Source of the DNA: Kistimonas sp964291505
Lineage (GTDB): Bacteria > Pseudomonadota > Gammaproteobacteria > Pseudomonadales > Endozoicomonadaceae
Reading direction: 5' to 3'
Length of the DNA: 64,000 bases
Assembly: GCA_964291505.2 (NCBI GenBank)
Contig: OZ220216.1
Span: 1,178,001 to 1,242,000 of the forward strand
The notes under the pieces were generated by a model that saw nothing but the letters and a program-made list of their open reading frames with translations, was not told the origin of the DNA and ran no database searches. The translations under genes were made by a program, and so were the position numbers. Position 1 is the first letter of the stretch. Each line of letters opens with the position of its first letter. This document shows positions 26,884 to 35,801 of this stretch, piece by piece.

Positions 26884-28149
26884 ATGAGTGGCGATATTAT
26901 TAAGGTTTCAAGAAATACAGAAAATGCACCAATAAGCAATGTTTCTACACAAACTGTCGCTTTCTCTCATTACAATAATATTTCGGCGCAATTACCTGTT
27001 GATCCAAGAACCGGTGAGATTGTAGCGGGTGGTGTAAAAGAGCAGGCAGCACAGTGTCTGGCCAATATCAAAGCGATTGTGGAAAGTATCAACCACGTAA
27101 TGGACGACGTTGTTAAAATCAACGTATTCCTGAAGAATATCGCTGATATTGACGCAGTTGATGAAGCGTACTCCACCTTCTTCAACAACTACTTCCCTAC
27201 ACGGACGACACTCGCCGTTGCCGCTTTACCGATGGAAGGTGCGCTGGTACAAATTGATGCCATCATTTCCAATGGCGAAGGCACACCGTCTCAGGCTCCC
27301 TGCGATCTCGTAAAAGTCGCTAAAAACACTGAAAATGCACCTATCAGCGCTGTCTCTACCCAGACTGTTGCTTTCTCTCATTACAACAACATCTCCGCTC
27401 AATTACCGATCGATCCTAAGACCGGTAAAATGGTTGCCGGTGGTGTTAAAGAGCAGACCGCTCAGTGCCTGAGAAACATCAAGAACATTCTGGAAAGCAT
27501 CGACGTTCCTTTTGACGATATCGTCAAAATCAATGTCTTCCTGAAAAACGCTGCTGATATTGATGCAGTCAACGACGTTTACACCACGTTCTTCCCGGAT
27601 TCTGCCATCGCCAGAACCGTTGGCTATGTCCCTGCGCGTTCAACCGTAGCGACTTCCGGCCTGCCTATGGATGCACTGGTACAGATTGATGCGGTTGTAT
27701 CCCACGGTGACGGTACGCCTCCGCAGGAAGTAGAAGACCGTCATGGCATCGTTATCAAAGCCAACAACACGGACAATGCGCCCAAGAGTCCTTTCTATAC
27801 TCAGACTGTCGCATTCTCCCACTACAACCACATTGCCGCTCAATTGCCGGTAGACCCCAAGACCAGCAAACTGGTTGATGGCGGTGCCAAAGAGCAGGCC
27901 GGACAGTGTCTGAACAACATCAAGGCCATTGTTGAAAGCATCGGCCACGTGATGGATGATGTGGTCAAGATGAATGTTCAGGTTAAAAATATTGCCGATG
28001 TTGATGCGGTAAACGAAATCTACACCACATTCTTCAAGCGCGATCTGCCTGCAAGAACCACGATTGGTGTTGCTTCCATTCCTATGGATGCCTTGGTGCA
28101 AATCGATGCCGTTATCTCTAACGGTGAAGGTACGCCTCCAAACGCATAA
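26884..28149 (+). CDS. Triple RidA-domain fusion protein
   Basis: RidA (YjgF/UK114) proteins deaminate reactive enamine/imine intermediates and are normally single domains of about 130 residues that trimerise. This 421-residue protein has three in tandem, starting near residues 4, 143 and 291. Each repeats TQTVAFSHYN[NH]I[SA]AQLP[VI]DP, a VKEQ/AKEQ block, and VKINVF- or VKMNVQ-like strands. The Arg needed for imine hydrolysis is kept in all three (R107, R252, R391), but the partner Glu is Asp in each (VQIDA). One chain could form the whole trimer. Domain 2 has about nine extra residues before its Arg. A strong terminator follows. Confidence 0.9.
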   Translation: MSGDIIKVSRNTENAPISNVSTQTVAFSHYNNISAQLPVDPRTGEIVAGGVKEQAAQCLANIKAIVESINHVMDDVVKINVFLKNIADIDAVDEAYSTFFNNYFPTRTTLAVAALPMEGALVQIDAIISNGEGTPSQAPCDLVKVAKNTENAPISAVSTQTVAFSHYNNISAQLPIDPKTGKMVAGGVKEQTAQCLRNIKNILESIDVPFDDIVKINVFLKNAADIDAVNDVYTTFFPDSAIARTVGYVPARSTVATSGLPMDALVQIDAVVSHGDGTPPQEVEDRHGIVIKANNTDNAPKSPFYTQTVAFSHYNHIAAQLPVDPKTSKLVDGGAKEQAGQCLNNIKAIVESIGHVMDDVVKMNVQVKNIADVDAVNEIYTTFFKRDLPARTTIGVASIPMDALVQIDAVISNGEGTPPNA

Positions 28150-28179
28150 TCGGGATTAAATCCTGTCGCGTCTTTTAAC

Positions 28180-28214
28180 AACCCTTGCAAGCTGGATTTC
28201 AGCTTGCAAGGGTT
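28180..28214 (+). terminator. Strong intrinsic terminator after RidA fusion
   Basis: A perfect 15-bp stem (AACCCTTGCAAGCTG) with a five-base loop begins 30 bases past the stop. It ends in GGGTTTG. Confidence 0.8.
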
Positions 28215-28568
28215 TGTGCTAATCCGATGTTAATAAGCCAAGCCGTACACTTGTAGTACGTGGGCTGTCGCCTTCTCCCAAATTTACACACTGATCATTA
28301 TGTTTATGTCGCATTACATGGATGTGTGCCGCGGTTGTCTCCTGTCTGGCGCAACGGATCAGCGTCACAATGCTGGGTATCAGATCTTTCCTGATGGCAT
28401 CGATAAATATTATGTGCACAAACAAAGTTAGCTTTGTTGACAGCGCATAATGTCCTGCACTGCAAACAGCCCGGGTATTGTAAATTCCGGTGAAAAAAGG
28501 TTCTCAATGAATCGATAGGGGACGACATCTTAGAGCAGTCCCCAGCAAGGGGTTAGTTATGTGGATCT
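28215..28568. other. Intergenic region, no gene seen
   Basis: Short frames on both strands look like chance. A weak hairpin, GGGGAC..GTCCCC, lies at 28518-28543 and may terminate the minus-strand gene that ends at 28569. Confidence 0.35.
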
Positions 28569-28913
28569 TTAATCATTAATGTCCAGGCTGTCTTTCGGCG
28601 CGGTTTGACGATCATCCATGCCATAGTCACGTATAACGCCTGCAACACGTAACCTGTAATGCTCAAATACCCCGTTACGGCCTTGCGCCTGAGCCATACG
28701 ATGCGGTTCCAGGTTACGCCAGGCTTTGATGGCCTCTTCATCACGCCAGAACGACAGGGATAAGACTTTACCTTCGTTCGTCAGGCTTTGAAAACGCTCA
28801 ATAGAGATGAAGCCGTCAATCTCTGAAAGTAACGGCTTGATCTCGTTGGCTATGTTCAAGTAATCAGCGGTTTTCCCTTCAGCCACCTGTACTTCGAAAA
28901 TGACAGCAATCAT
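28569..28913 (-). CDS. Antibiotic biosynthesis monooxygenase-domain protein
   Basis: This encodes 114 residues with the ABM ferredoxin-like fold: MIAVIFEVQVAEGK, GFISIERFQSL, VLSLSFWRDEEAIKAWRN, and a HRMAQAQGR segment typical of the family's final helix. Members are small dimeric, often heme-degrading or quinone-modifying, cytoplasmic enzymes. The substrate cannot be told from sequence. It is monocistronic. The 300 bases upstream, to 29215, hold no gene I trust. Confidence 0.85.
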   Translation of the reverse strand: MIAVIFEVQVAEGKTADYLNIANEIKPLLSEIDGFISIERFQSLTNEGKVLSLSFWRDEEAIKAWRNLEPHRMAQAQGRNGVFEHYRLRVAGVIRDYGMDDRQTAPKDSLDIND

Positions 28914-29215
28914 TGTTAACCCTACGTTAGAGAATTTGCGGGTATTCTAAAGAGGTATCAACAATTGGATGTGATGTAGCGCAAAAGATGTGGCGAGTCC
29001 GCCTGGTAATTGAAAGGTGCACAACTGAAGCGAGTGCGCTCATGCCAATGATGTGCAGCTTCATCTTATTTCTCATCGAACGCTGCACTGACAAAAACCT
29101 GCTTTTTGCCATTCTTGCGTCATACTCTGGCCATGAGTTGCTAAAGGGTTAACTATCTTCAGGTGTAGCTCAACCGCGTTCTGTTCGGGTTTCTCTTGTC
29201 TGGAGTCAAAGCGTC

Positions 29216-29620
29216 ATGAGAAAACTTCTTGGCATGAGTGATGCTGTGGCCATCAGTCTCTCACTGATTTGTGCCATTCATTGTCTGATTTTTCCTCTGC
29301 TTATTGTGTTGATACCCACAATGGCGTCATCCATGGCCGATGAATCGTTTCATCGGTGGATGGTCATTGCTGTTGTACCGGTGAGTGCTTTTTCTTTGCT
29401 GATGGGATGCAAAAGACATAAACGTTACTTTGCTATTATCACCAGGAGCATCGGCCTGTTGCTGCTGATATTCACCGGCTATTTTGCAGAAGACATTCTT
29501 AATGAACACTGGGAAGAAAATATCACGCTATTGGCAGCGGCCCTGATTGCAATCGGGCATTTCTACAATTTCAGGTCTTGCCAGACGTATTGCTGGAATA
29601 AATCGCCAGATGCAAGGTGA
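29216..29620 (+). CDS. MerC-domain membrane protein
   Basis: This encodes 134 residues with four membrane helices. The MerC signature is the Cys pair and Pro in ICAIHCLIFPLL near residue 20, and a second Cys/His-rich end (RSCQTYC). MerC proteins transport mercury, but MerC-like proteins without a mer operon are often linked to zinc homeostasis. Here the gene lies next to a COG0523/Zur cluster, divergent from it, so zinc or another divalent metal is the more likely substrate. That link is inference. Confidence 0.8.
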   Translation: MRKLLGMSDAVAISLSLICAIHCLIFPLLIVLIPTMASSMADESFHRWMVIAVVPVSAFSLLMGCKRHKRYFAIITRSIGLLLLIFTGYFAEDILNEHWEENITLLAAALIAIGHFYNFRSCQTYCWNKSPDAR

Positions 29621-29840
29621 CACTCATCTCTTGTCTGTAAAGAGTGTTCGCAGTGATTATTGTGAAAGGCAAATAATGAGGCTTTTTGTTCCAACAATGA
29701 CTTGCTTGGCTGTGCCGCCTGTGGCGGCATCAGTGAAGGAAGGCAGTGGAGGCATGTGTTAGCGTTCAGTGTGATCAATGGTCCATGGCGACCCGTTTTC
29801 TGGAGTCTGTTTCCTTATCTTCTCCGATATGAAACACCAA

Positions 29841-30827
29841 TCAGGCAGCATTGCTCAGGATTGTTTTCAATAGCGAGTTTTCCAGTTCATCCCAGGGCTG
29901 TAATTCCTTATCAATCACTTCAATACGGCTGTTATCCAGCTGATCCAGTGTGATCACACTGACCACGCCTTTTTGTGCATTAAAGCCTTTCAGCCCTTGG
30001 TCTGTTCTGATAACCGCTTTTAAACGGTCGGCAGGAATACCCGTCAATAACAGATAGAGTTGCTCATACGAAAAAACGGTTTTCTCGTCGTACAGCCAAC
30101 CGCAACTGTGATAGCCCTGACCGTGATTTTCCTTACGGATATAGGTTTCACCTTCAGGCAGGGTTAATGGTGTTGTATCCGGCATAGCGTCGTGATGACT
30201 ATGGGCATACTTGTTATGGGCCTCTCGCTGATAGCGGGGTAAATCCAACCACGCATTGTCCAATTCGCCGTTCTGAACCCAGCCAATAGTCTTTTGTTGC
30301 ACGAATTGGCGACTGTAGTCTTCAAACCATTGGCGTTGTTCATCAGTACACAGGTCTGTTTTATTGGCGACCAGGACATCTGACAGTTGAGCTTGATCCC
30401 TGAAGTTATCATTCTCAAGGTAGCGGTTGTCATTCAGGTGCCTGGGATCCATCAGGCAAATACTGGCTCTCAGGTCGAGTACTTCATCGTAGTACTCACC
30501 GGTCAGTGTCTTGAGGATCTTTTCAGGATGACCAAGGCCGGTCGGTTCAATTAAAATGCGATCCGGATTGCTGCGAGCAATTAGCATATTCAAACCAATC
30601 TGCATGGGTAAGCCTGCCACGCAACACATGCAGCCACCGGGCACTTCTCTGACCACTGCACCTTTACCCGCCATCATGGCGCCATCAATGCCGATTTCGC
30701 CAAACTCGTTCACTAGCACACCCCAGGTTTCATCGTCAGGCTTGTTCGCCAGCAGATGTAGAATGGCCGTTGTCTTGCCAGATCCCAGAAAGCCGGTAAT
30801 CAGGTTGGTCGGGATTGCCTTTGCCAC
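29841..30827 (-). CDS. COG0523 zinc-metallochaperone GTPase (1)
   Basis: This encodes 328 residues from a GTG start with AGGAG upstream. It is a G3E-family GTPase with Walker A GFLGSGKTT, the metal-binding CMCC (CxCC) near residue 67, VLVANKTD for guanine, and a C-terminal CobW-like domain (HSCGWLYDEKTVFS). COG0523 proteins use GTP hydrolysis to deliver zinc to apo-enzymes during starvation. A Zur-type palindrome lies about 30 bases upstream of the start, so it should be derepressed without zinc. A second family member lies 3 kb away. Confidence 0.93.
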   Translation of the reverse strand: MAKAIPTNLITGFLGSGKTTAILHLLANKPDDETWGVLVNEFGEIGIDGAMMAGKGAVVREVPGGCMCCVAGLPMQIGLNMLIARSNPDRILIEPTGLGHPEKILKTLTGEYYDEVLDLRASICLMDPRHLNDNRYLENDNFRDQAQLSDVLVANKTDLCTDEQRQWFEDYSRQFVQQKTIGWVQNGELDNAWLDLPRYQREAHNKYAHSHHDAMPDTTPLTLPEGETYIRKENHGQGYHSCGWLYDEKTVFSYEQLYLLLTGIPADRLKAVIRTDQGLKGFNAQKGVVSVITLDQLDNSRIEVIDKELQPWDELENSLLKTILSNAA

Positions 30828-30853
30828 TGTTACAACTCCTACAGATTATCGGG

Positions 30854-30874
30854 CAGTGTTATAACATAACGTTT
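30854..30874. promoter_or_regulatory. Zur box upstream of COG0523 gene (1)
   Basis: The sequence contains GTGTTATAACATAACGTTT, close to the gammaproteobacterial Zur operator core (TGTTATAnnATAACA). It matches the other two boxes in this cluster. Confidence 0.8.
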
Positions 30875-31066
30875 GTAGGATTGCAGTCTGTCAGACTGAG
30901 TAACCGATCTGGTTATCCTGTATTCATAGAAGGAAACACAAAACCAGCATTCGAACGGGTGTCCTCCACTCTTAATGCCGGGGTTTACTATTAGCTGAAA
31001 TTCAGCGTTTCCCGCTGAGCGTAGAATTGTACTCAATGTTACGTAGGGGCTTTTAAGTGTTGTCGA

Positions 31067-31612
31067 TCAATACTGGCATGACGCCGGCAGATTTGAATCA
31101 ACATCCTGTTTGACTCTTTTACCCTGCTCGATTGTATAGACACTAACGCCGTTAATCGGTTCCACCACGACTTCATAGTGCATGTTTTCTTTTGGAACAA
31201 ATACAGACGACGTATAAAAATGCTTATAGCACTCTCTTTTACAGGTTTGGTATTTTGTTCTGTACACGTTGACTAAAGGGACGCCAGCTTTCACTGGAAG
31301 GGTGGCGGAAGCGCCCTGGTAAGGTTTTAGATGCCCCATGATTGCAGGACTACCAGAGCATTCGCGGGATTTGTAAACGTAAATGGTGGTTGGCAACGAT
31401 CGACCCTCTTGGGTGCTGAACAGCGTTCCTGGAAACTGATCTTTTTTATTCTTGGAAATAATATTGCCTGAATCTTCTGAAATGTAATGATTAACGTCTT
31501 CCCTGATATAGGTAACCGACGCTAGCTTTCCGCCTTGGTCAACCATGTATAATGGTTTGGCACAACCCGCTATCAGGGCCAGTAAACCTAAAGCAGCAAT
31601 TGTTTTTTTCAT
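31067..31612 (-). CDS. Lipoprotein of unknown function
   Basis: This encodes 181 residues. A lipobox (LIAGC, Cys at residue 17) marks it as a lipoprotein. The mature part has four or more Cys (SRECSGS, YQTCKRECYKHF, PASCQY), suggesting disulfides in the periplasm. No family is recognised. It lies inside the zinc cluster, but no Zur-type box is visible within 100 bases upstream, so membership in the regulon is not supported. Confidence 0.7.
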   Translation of the reverse strand: MKKTIAALGLLALIAGCAKPLYMVDQGGKLASVTYIREDVNHYISEDSGNIISKNKKDQFPGTLFSTQEGRSLPTTIYVYKSRECSGSPAIMGHLKPYQGASATLPVKAGVPLVNVYRTKYQTCKRECYKHFYTSSVFVPKENMHYEVVVEPINGVSVYTIEQGKRVKQDVDSNLPASCQY

Positions 31613-31857
31613 AAGCTGTGTCCCTAACCTTAATGGAATATTATTTTATGTGATGAATGTATCAATGCCTTAATACGGCTTTAAATAGTAAGAGGTCATT
31701 CTTTTATCGATTTACAGTATTGTTTTGAAGATCAAGCGCTATTTCTCTTTTTTATTTCCAGGGCAGCAGTAGGCATATTTAATGTCGAAGTATATGGCTT
31801 TGTTAACTTCCTGAACAAAGCCAAATAAGTATTGCTGAAATGAAATTGACTGCGTGA

Positions 31858-32546
31858 TCAATGGATAAAATCCAGCGTTAATAACAAGCGCTTGTCTCCG
31901 CGAGGCAGAGCGGGGGAGCGATGAACCAAGCCGGCGTGTTCATTCCCTTCCCAAAGCACCCCTTTGAGTAATGCAACATCGCCACAGCCAAGTTGCTGGA
32001 TCTCATGTTTATTCTGATAGAGACCTGTTCGGTCATCAGGTTGACCAAGGCTACCACGCCCCAATTTGGTACGATCAACCACCTCATGAGGTAACCATTC
32101 CGTCGCGATCCCTTGATAGGTCGTCACCAGGCGGCAGGGAACGCGATCCACATGAAATTTCGGGCACATCGCCTGATCCAGTATTTCAAGCGTAGCCCGA
32201 CATCCTTGGTCTCAAATAAACAGCAAAACATATCTACCAGCAGCGCGATATCCTCACACAATTCCGACAGGTCAGGTCCCTTAAAGATTTCGCTAACGCT
32301 TGAACGTGCACTTTTCGGCGATATCACCATTTTGGCTTCAAGTGTCGCGTTTGCAGATAAATAACCTTTCACTGCATCTTGCAGGTTCGTAGAGAGCTTA
32401 CGCTGCCAAACAGCGATATTGGTTTCTTCTCTATAAATATTGCTCAAAACGGTTGGCTGTTTACCTTGCGCGGCATGTCGAAAGGTGACAGGTCTTGCTG
32501 ACGGACGTTCAGGACAAATCGTTTGAGGAGCGTTTGCTGTCATCAT
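31858..32546 (-). pseudogene. DUF1826 protein gene, frameshifted
   Basis: Two frames together make one DUF1826-type protein. The first part (MMTANAPQTICPERPS to LFETKDVGLRL) runs in one frame. The second part (ILDQAMCPKFHVDRVPCRL, then GDVALLKGVLWEGNE and HRSPALPRGDKRLLL) is in another. The switch lies near 32186-32190 and is explained by one missing base in a TTG-AAATA run. The start ATGATG overlaps the stop of the upstream COG0523 gene (ATGA type), so the two were translationally coupled. As I recall, DUF1826 genes are often neighbours of COG0523 genes; their function is unknown. Confidence 0.75.
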
Positions 32547-33751
32547 GCCTTTTGACCCCATGCAGGAAAGGGATCGTCCAACGTTATCCAATACGCTTTA
32601 CCTCTCAATAACTCTTCTTCGCTTAAGAGGCAATGATTGAGCGCTTGGGTGATACCGTCTTGATCTAATCCTTGACCAATGAATACAAGCTCCTGGCGCA
32701 TATCCCCAAAGGGTTCAACCCAGTGTGCTTGAATCGTGGCGAGATAGACTTCATCCGCCGGCCAGTTTTCCCTGGGGACGGCTTTCCAAAACATACCGGC
32801 AAAACCATAGTGGGCCATGCCACCAGCCTGACTCCATTGTCCGGCAAATTCGGGGCGTGAGGCTAGCCAGAAATACCCTTTGGAGCGAAGTAACTTACCG
32901 TAATCCTGCGTGTTATGGAGAAACTGATAAAACTTGCCCGGGTGGAAGGGGCGGTGTGCTTCATACGTGAAGCTGCTAATCCCGTATTCTTCTGTCTCGG
33001 GAACATGCTCGCCGCGCATTTCCTTGAGCCAACCCGGTGCTTGCTGTGCGCGCTCAAAATTAAACAAACCCGTGTCGAGAACGGCATCCAGATCCACTTT
33101 TCCCTCGGTTATAGGGAGGATGCGTGCGTGTGTATTGAGTGTTTTGAGAATGGCGATCAAGCGTTCGAGATCAGTACTGTCAACTAAATCCGTCTTGCTA
33201 ATGAGAATGACATCGGCAAACTCCACCTGGTCTATCAGTAAGTCAGCAACACTGCGCTCATCATTCTCACCCAGCGATTCTCCCGTATCTTGTAAGTAGT
33301 GCACGCCTTCGTAATCTTTCAGAAAGTTGACGGCATCGACCACGGTCACCATCGTATCCAGATTGGCTAAGTCTGACAGCGAAACGCCATTTTCATCCGC
33401 AAAGGTGAAAGTCTCCGCCACAGGCAGGGGTTCAGAAATGCCCGTGGATTCAATCAGCAAATAATCATAGCGTCCTTCCTGGGCAAGCTGATTGACCTCC
33501 TCAAGCAAGTCTTCGCGTAAGGTGCAGCAGATGCAGCCATTGCTCATCTCCACGAGCTTCTCTTCACTGCGGTTTAAGGAGATCTCACTCTGAACAATCG
33601 CGGAATCAATATTGATTTCGCTCATATAGTTAACAATTACAGCCACTTTCTTGCCTTGCCGGTTATTGAGAATGTGGCTGAGTACCGTGGTTTTTCCTGC
33701 ACCAAGAAAACCTGACAGCACGGTTACCGGGAGTTTGCTGGTTTGGGGCAT
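32543..33751 (-). CDS. COG0523 zinc-metallochaperone GTPase (2)
   Basis: This encodes about 402 residues. The frame is open to 33817, but the Zur box lies there; ATG 33751 (MPQTSKLPVTVLSG) with GGAA upstream is the better start, and ATG 33757 is an alternative. Walker A is GFLGAGKTT, the metal motif is CICC in SNGCICCTLRED, and ISKTD is the guanine motif. A CobW C-terminal domain ends in EPFGDMRQELVFIGQGLD. This longer form resembles the zinc-linked ZigA/YeiR-like members. It was coupled to the DUF1826 gene. Confidence 0.93.
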   Translation of the reverse strand: MPQTSKLPVTVLSGFLGAGKTTVLSHILNNRQGKKVAVIVNYMSEINIDSAIVQSEISLNRSEEKLVEMSNGCICCTLREDLLEEVNQLAQEGRYDYLLIESTGISEPLPVAETFTFADENGVSLSDLANLDTMVTVVDAVNFLKDYEGVHYLQDTGESLGENDERSVADLLIDQVEFADVILISKTDLVDSTDLERLIAILKTLNTHARILPITEGKVDLDAVLDTGLFNFERAQQAPGWLKEMRGEHVPETEEYGISSFTYEAHRPFHPGKFYQFLHNTQDYGKLLRSKGYFWLASRPEFAGQWSQAGGMAHYGFAGMFWKAVPRENWPADEVYLATIQAHWVEPFGDMRQELVFIGQGLDQDGITQALNHCLLSEEELLRGKAYWITLDDPFPAWGQKA

Positions 33752-33797
33752 CGTCATTTCCGCTGGGACTGAGATTTCGACAGTCAGGAATAGCATA

Positions 33798-33820
33798 GAA
33801 ATGTTATAACATAACATTTT
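33798..33820. promoter_or_regulatory. Zur box upstream of COG0523 gene (2)
   Basis: The palindrome GAAATGTTATAACATAACAT lies about 45 bases before the start codon. It is the best match of the three to the known Zur operator. Confidence 0.88.
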
Positions 33821-34069
33821 ATTTGTCGAAACCAGCCACTTTCGACATGTCCGAAAGCGCTTAAGCCCTCATGAGAAAAACTAACGATACGTTAAGGGGT
33901 ATCAGATAATGCGCATATCCTTGGCTACGGACACCCGTTTCTCCGCCCCCAGCAGCTCGCGCAGATGGATCAGGTGATACTTCACACCTTTTTCTCATAC
34001 AGCCCAAGTAAGGTGAGCGATGCTTCGTAGCTCTCCTTAAATAAAAATGAGAAATATTGCTATTTAGGA
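33821..34069. other. Divergent promoter region with a gene relic
   Basis: Between the two Zur boxes, the minus strand at about 33905-33990 reads as a short coding relic (KYHLIHLRELLGAEKRVSV, then AKDMRII) ending in a stop. It looks like the C-terminal tail of a lost gene. I do not recognise it. Confidence 0.3.
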
Positions 34070-34087
34070 GATATGTTATAACATATC
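34070..34087. promoter_or_regulatory. Zur box upstream of rpmE2
   Basis: GATATGTTATAACATATC is a perfect 18-base palindrome 27 bases before the rpmE2 start. It shares the core with the other two boxes. Confidence 0.85.
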
Positions 34088-34114
34088 GTATAGCTTTAGC
34101 TTGGAGGTAGTCTT

Positions 34115-34366
34115 ATGAAACCAGGCATTCACCCTGAGTATCGCGATGTGTTGTTCCACGACACCACAGCCAATGCCTATTTTGTGATTGGTTCTACGTT
34201 GAGCACTACGCGTACCGCCGAATACGAAGGCAAAACTTACCCTTATATGACGATCGAAGTGTCTAGCGCTTCACACCCTTTCTACACCGGCAAGCACCGT
34301 GTGGCTCAGAATGAGGGGCAAATTGCCAAATTCAATAAGCGCTATAAAAGTAGAGGTAAGCAGTAA
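34115..34366 (+). CDS. rpmE2: Ribosomal protein L31 type B (zinc-free paralogue)
   Basis: This encodes 83 residues (MKPGIHPEYRDVLFHDT). It lacks the four-Cys zinc motif of ordinary L31, as type B proteins do. When zinc is scarce it replaces zinc-containing L31 on the ribosome and releases zinc. GGAGG precedes the start and a Zur box precedes the promoter. The stop codon overlaps the next start (TAATG), coupling it to the L36 paralogue. Confidence 0.95.
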   Translation: MKPGIHPEYRDVLFHDTTANAYFVIGSTLSTTRTAEYEGKTYPYMTIEVSSASHPFYTGKHRVAQNEGQIAKFNKRYKSRGKQ

Positions 34367-34506
34367 TGCAAGTGCTGAGTTCTTTGAAATCGGCTAAAAC
34401 CCGGCACACCGATTGTCAGGTCGTTAAGCGTAGGGGGCGTATTTATGTTATCTGTAAATCCAATCCACGCTTTAAAGCCGTGCAGGGGAGATCAAGAAAA
34501 AAGTAA
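34366..34506 (+). CDS. rpmJ2: Ribosomal protein L36 type B (zinc-free paralogue)
   Basis: This encodes 46 residues beginning MQVLSSLKSAKTRHTDCQV and ending in a basic tail (QGRSRKK). It is longer than normal L36 (37-38 residues) and lacks the complete C-C-C-H zinc site. This matches the YkgO type that replaces L36 in zinc starvation. It overlaps rpmE2 by one base and is under the same Zur box. Confidence 0.92.
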   Translation: MQVLSSLKSAKTRHTDCQVVKRRGRIYVICKSNPRFKAVQGRSRKK

Positions 34507-34525
34507 GTGATTTTTGCAGCCCACA

Positions 34526-34600
34526 CTAATGCTAATCTTTGGGGGCGGAGTATGCGGTGAGCAGGTTCCGCCCCGAAGGGGCAAACGTCAGCGTATTATT
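34526..34600 (-). repeat. attC-like hairpin, degenerate (array end)
   Basis: The segment between rpmJ2 and the DUF4262 gene has GCTAATC at one edge and ATTATTAG at the other. Between them are nested complementary blocks (GGGGCGGA/TCCGCCCC and GCCCCGAAGGGGC). The same CCCCGAAGGGGCAA block occurs in the attC at 43410. The core boxes are poor, so it may be a dead site marking the left end of the cassette array. Confidence 0.4.
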
Positions 34601-35063
34601 AGATTTCGTTTAGCTCACCCGTTTCGTTCAGGACAGGTTGAGCCCAGGAATAATATTCTGGTTTGTTCTCATTCCAAGGCCAGATGCCGTTTGTTGTTGG
34701 CCATATTAATTGCAATACTTCAAAGTCATTACCATTGTGAAGCCACAATCCCCAACCCAAATACTCCTGGTAGTGTGCTTTAGCGACTTTGACAAAGCAT
34801 ACTGGGAATCCTTCAATAAAATCATAATAGAATTTTCCAGGTTCGAATGTTTCTCCTGCCATAAGCCGGTCTTTGTAATCATTAACGATAAAGTGTGCTA
34901 TTTCACTTTTAAGGCCGAGAATGACAATGTCGGGTTTTCCCTGTTCTTTATTTATTCCTATTGAATATGTGAAACAAGGCTCCCCATTACCTTCCATTAC
35001 GTTAAGAATGTGACAGCCATAGTTTTCAATATCATCTAATACTTTTTTATCGACATCATCCAT
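34599..35063 (-). CDS. DUF4262 protein (cassette gene)
   Basis: This encodes 154 residues from ATG 35063 (MDDVDKKVLDDIENYGCHI); the frame is open 16 codons further up. The family signature is CFTYSIGI, then PDIVILGLKSE and LMAGETFEPGKF, ending YYSWAQPVLN. DUF4262 proteins are small, of unknown function, and common in gene cassettes and near immunity genes. This is the leftmost gene of the cassette region and is AT-rich like its neighbours. Confidence 0.8.
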   Translation of the reverse strand: MDDVDKKVLDDIENYGCHILNVMEGNGEPCFTYSIGINKEQGKPDIVILGLKSEIAHFIVNDYKDRLMAGETFEPGKFYYDFIEGFPVCFVKVAKAHYQEYLGWGLWLHNGNDFEVLQLIWPTTNGIWPWNENKPEYYSWAQPVLNETGELNEI

Positions 35064-35198
35064 TGCTTTGCTTCTTTTAAAATTTATTTTTGAATATGAA
35101 GTGCGCTTCATCTAGCCTTCAAAACACACTGAACTGACTACCAAAATAGCCGATTTTAAGACGTTATCTCGATATTTTTTGGACCGAAAATGCTGAAG

Positions 35199-35801
35199 TT
35201 ATGCCAAAAATGAAAGTGCAATTGCAATTAAAATAAAAGGTGACGCAACTAAAAACTGTGAGCCACAAGCAAGACGATACCCTTCTTTATAAGAGATTCC
35301 ATAAACCACCTTCGCCATCAAACCAAGATAGATGTTAAATAATGCTACTGGAATAATAGCAGTATCTAAAAACTCAGGATTATAAAGCGATGCAAGCATA
35401 TTGATAGGAGGTGATACTGCTTGAGCTACACAGATTAGGGACAAATCAGATGATAGGTTTGACTGAATCTTTTTAGTTTTTAATAAGTAACGTAAGGCAA
35501 AGACTATGAGACATATATTAATTACAGGCGCAATATTAACTATTAAGCTGAACAGTATATGATCTGACTCATATATAGGATAGAAAAATTGTATTATTGC
35601 AATTGAAGCAAGAAACGATACAGTGGTTAACTTCAACGCACGCTCGAGAGGATAACTTCCCGATTTAATTTCTTCCGCTACTCGTAATGGATGAAGGACT
35701 GCACCAGGCCATAATCGAAAAAAGTCAAAAAATGGCCCTGATAATTGCTCAAAAAAGTGCTTTATTACTACTTTAGCCGAATCTGAATCATCGCTATTCA
35801 T
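35199..35801 (-). CDS. Multi-pass membrane protein (cassette gene)
   Basis: This encodes 200 residues with about five membrane segments (LKLTTVSFLASIAIIQFF, HILFSLIVNIAPVIN, ICLIVFALRYLL, TAIIPVALFNIYLGLM and FLVASPFILIAIALSF). The N-terminal half (FFDFFRLWPGAVLHPLRVAEEI) recalls Yip1-type bacterial proteins, but the match is weak. The stop codon sits in GCATAAC, which looks like an integron core box. It is on the minus strand like the other cassettes. Function unknown. Confidence 0.55.
   Translation of the reverse strand: MNSDDSDSAKVVIKHFFEQLSGPFFDFFRLWPGAVLHPLRVAEEIKSGSYPLERALKLTTVSFLASIAIIQFFYPIYESDHILFSLIVNIAPVINICLIVFALRYLLKTKKIQSNLSSDLSLICVAQAVSPPINMLASLYNPEFLDTAIIPVALFNIYLGLMAKVVYGISYKEGYRLACGSQFLVASPFILIAIALSFLA

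Noticed and set aside
28219..28425. Short minus-strand frame after the RidA fusion
   Set aside because: No ribosome binding site, odd composition, and placed right behind a strong terminator.
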